NCBI GenBank assembly: GCA_035048815.1
Contig: JAUCBN010000043.1
Location: 5,893,001-5,957,000, forward strand
Direction of reading: 5' to 3'
Origin: Abelmoschus esculentus
Taxonomy: Eukaryota > Streptophyta > Magnoliopsida > Malvales > Malvaceae
Length of the DNA stretch: 64,000 bases
Shown here one piece after another: positions 61,141 to 64,000 of this stretch; the first letter of the stretch is position 1; every line of letters starts with the position of its first letter. Under the pieces are notes generated by a model that was not told where the DNA came from, did no database searches, and saw only the letters and a list, made by a program, of their open reading frames with translations. The position numbers were made by a program, and so were the translations under genes.

Positions 61141-64000
61141 TGTAAGACTCGTGAATTTGGGGAAACAAAAGAAGAGATGAAGAGATTTTATTTACTAAAA
61201 AATAATCTGACTTTTACACTTATTTAACCATCTTTATATACTAATAAAGAAATAATAAAGAAACGATTAATAAACCTTTAACTATTTTAACCAAACTAAT
61301 ATACCAATATAACAGAATCTTAACATCCGCCATCAAGTTGGAGCATACAAATTTTGTATGCCCAACTTGAAAACCAATTTCGTAAAATCTGTGACATGGA
61401 GAGGTTTAATAAAGCAATCAGCCAACTGATGAGTAGTGGAGATAGGTAGGAGTGTGATCAGCCCTTTTTGAACCTTTTCCCTGATTAAATGACAATCAAT
61501 ATCGATATGCTTTGTCCGTTGATGCTGTATTGGATTTTCTGTAATTTTAATTGCAGATAAATTTTCACAATATAAATTAACAAAGGATAAGTTAACTTGT
61601 AAATCAAAAAATAAGAATGTTAGCCACTGTATTTCACAAGTTACAACTGTCATTTCTCGATATTCGGCTTCACTTGAAGATCGAGAAATGGTTTGTTGCT
61701 TTTTTTACTTCCAAGAGATCAAGGCTGATTCAAGGAAAACACAAAATCCTATTATAGAACGCCTTGTATCAGGATACGTAGCCCAATCTGAATCTGAAAA
61801 ACATTTAATTTGATATCATTTAAGGCAGGAAAAACAGTCCTTGTCCTGGAGTACCCTTGAGATATCTTAAAATTCTATGTACGACAGACATAGTGAGGCA
61901 AGATATTGAGAAAATTGTTGAACAACAAATATAATATCGGGCCTAGTATTTGTAAGATATAATAGTTTCCATATTAGTTTTTTATAAGAAGTGATATCAT
62001 GTAAAGGTGTTCTTTGATTTTGTGAAAGTTTATTATTAGCTAAAATTGGAGTAGACATAGGCTTTGAATCAATGAATCTGATTTTTTGAAGGAGTTCAAG
62101 AGTATATTTTCTTTGACATAAATTGATACCTTCAGAAGATCTAGCTACTTCGAGGCTTAAGAAATATTTTAAACTTTCTAGCTACTTAAAAGTATCATGT
62201 AAAAAACTCTTAATACTAGAAATTTTATGTGAACTAGAACTAGCAAGAATGATATCATCAACATAAACTATCAAGGCAATAAAATTAATACCATTACCTT
62301 TTATAAAAAGAGAATTGTCAGAAGTAACTTGTTTAAAACCTTAAGATATTAATGAGATACTTAATATTTTATTTCACTGTCGACTGGCTTGCCTTAAATC
62401 ATATAAACGTTTATTCAATTTACAAACTAATCCAGATTTTTGAGTTTTAAAACTAAAGGGAGGTTTCATATAAACTTCTTATTTTAAAATACCATGCAAA
62501 AAGGTATTATTAACATCTAACTGTTCAAGTTTTCAGTTTTTAGCAACACCAAGGGCTAACAAAGCTCTAATCGTAGTCAACTTGGCAACATGACTAAAAG
62601 TATTTAAGAAATCTTCTCCTAATTGTTGAGTGTATCCTTTAGCTATTAGTCTAGCTTTATACCTTTCAAAAGTGTCATCTGATTTTAATTTTGTTTTATA
62701 AACCCATTTACAACCTATAGCTTTTTTATTAGGTGGAAGAGTAACTAACTCCCATGTTTTATTATTTTTAGTGCTGAAATTTCTTCAGACATAGCTTTCT
62801 TCCAACAGTCATGTAAAATAACCTCTTTATAAGACTTAGGTTTAGGCAAAATAGCAGCAACATTTATATAAGATTGATATTGTAGAGATAAAGAATTGTA
62901 AGACAAAACCTAAACAATGCTATGAGGAGAAGTATGAGACTTTAGTAGAGAAACCTGAAAATCCTTATATCTTTGAGAAAGTTGTATATTTCTCGAAGGC
63001 CTTGCTGGTTGTATAGACAAATCCTTAGTAACAGGCTGTTGTGAAACAGTGGGCTGAGAACTAGATGCCACAAGAGGATGTTTAGCAGAAACTGAAACTA
63101 AATCATTGTTAGAATCTGAAATATTAAGTTCTATGTTAAAACTATCATTAAAACAATCAGAATTAAGATAATCATGTAAATTTAAAGATTTTTCATTCTA
63201 ATAATCATGGTCAACATATTGAGGAAAATAGTCTTCTAGAGAGACAATAGCATCTTAATTTAGAAGAATAACCTCATTAAGATGTGAATTTTTTAAGGTT
63301 TTAAAAGAAAATTTATCTTTCAAAAAGACTACATCCCTTGAAACAAAAATATCTTTAGTTTCTATGTTATACAACCTATCCCCATTAAAATTCTTGGGAA
63401 ATCCAATAAAAATACACTTATGTGCCTTAGGATGCATTTTAGTTTTAGGTTTAGGTAAACCAGAAGCATAAGCAATACAATCAAATACTTTCAAATGAGA
63501 AATATTAGGCATTTTATTAAATAGAACTTCAAATGGTATTACCCAAAATAGGTGTAGGAGTAATATTAATCAAATAAGTAGCATGTAGAATACAATCAAG
63601 CCAAAATTGCAAAGGCACATTAGAATGTATTCTAAGTGAGTTGCAACATTAAATAAATGTTGATGTTTTTCTCAACTATATTGTTCTGTTGAGGAGTATG
63701 AGTACAAAAATTTTGATGTATGATATCATTCTTGTAAAAAAAATTAACATGTCGAACTCTTTTGCATTATCTGTCCTAAAATATTTTATTTTTTAAAAAA
63801 ATTGAGTACTTACTAAAGTATAAAAAGCGGTAATTATACTCCTAACTTGAGACTTGAACTTCATAGGATATATCCATACATATTGGCTTTTATCAACTAT
63901 GGTTATGAAATATGAATAACCATAAATTCTCTTTACTGAAAATGGTCCTCAAACTCAAACATCCATGTGAACCAGATCAAAAGTTTCATTAGTAATAGAA
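61141..64000 (-). mobile_element. Ty1/copia element, minus strand, continues beyond the window
   Basis: The 3' LTR is 61141-61325 (185 bp, TGTAAG...TTAACA) with a minus-strand TATATAAAG-like box. A purine-rich tract follows inside it (minus strand GATGGCGGA at 61326-61334). Pol domains run in the expected minus-strand order up to the window edge, so the 5' LTR and gag lie outside. Confidence 0.8.
61333..63990 (-). pseudogene. Copia pol, broken (integrase to RNase H)
   Basis: From right to left on the minus strand: integrase end with HQNFCTHTPQQNNIVEKN (near 63730-63680) and LKVFDCIAYASGLPKPKTKM (63512-63255); reverse transcriptase start with a GYTQQLGEDF stretch (near 62610-62640); the YVDDI catalytic box at 62251-62268; SYKKLIWKLLYLTNTRPDI (62058-61867); and RNase H with NLYCENLSAIKI and HQLADCFIKPL (61653-61333). 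Many stops and shifts separate these. The last pol residues end just before the polypurine tract. Non-functional. Confidence 0.85.

Overview
The window looks like AT-rich intergenic DNA from a dicot plant nuclear genome. The evidence is two plant-type transcription factor genes with plant GT-AG introns or UTRs, set among Ty1/copia elements, large LTR elements, a LINE and several small DNA transposons. The closest feel is Malvaceae (cotton or a relative), but that is a weak impression from LTR style, not something the sequence proves. I see no prokaryotic features, no CRISPR array, and no tRNA or rRNA gene.

Two genes appear intact. At 1120-3461 (+) lies a MIKC*-type MADS-box gene of the AGL66/AGL104 group. 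I could thread twelve exons through good GT-AG junctions to a protein of about 350 residues. At 15592-16464 (+) lies an intronless AP2/ERF gene of the DREB A-6 / RAP2.4 group (290 residues), with TATA box and long 5' leader. They are unrelated in function (pollen development; stress or wound transcription). Between and around them are small elements with recognisable ends: a 627-bp MULE-type foldback with a perfect 9-bp target duplication and a telomere-like core (3970-4596), two hAT-type elements made of short palindromic repeats (6657-7214 and 12328-12789), and large hairpin-forming repeats (13105-13487, 14478-14705, 16772-17493).

From about 19.4 kb to 31 kb there are decayed minus-strand copia elements. 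A degenerate element (LTRs near 19392 and 26113) is interrupted inside its gag by a relative (LTRs at 21527 and 25326). Next to it is a third copia remnant with an RNase H segment and a YVDD motif on the minus strand (26581-29240).

From 33.0 to 58.6 kb there is a nest of insertions. A minus-strand LTR fragment (33004-35331) is cut by a plus-strand large noncoding LTR element (5' LTR 35332-38671). That element is split by a complete minus-strand LARD-like element (41610-57088, 3.5-3.8 kb LTRs, TSD AGGGA). The LARD's left LTR holds a complete but dead Ty1/copia element (44230-48808, TSD GGTAT). The right LTR keeps the uninterrupted empty site, so the insertion order can be read directly. A 5'-truncated L1-type LINE (about 57200-58626) follows. 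The window ends inside another minus-strand copia element (61141 to beyond 64000). No host gene was found after 16.5 kb.
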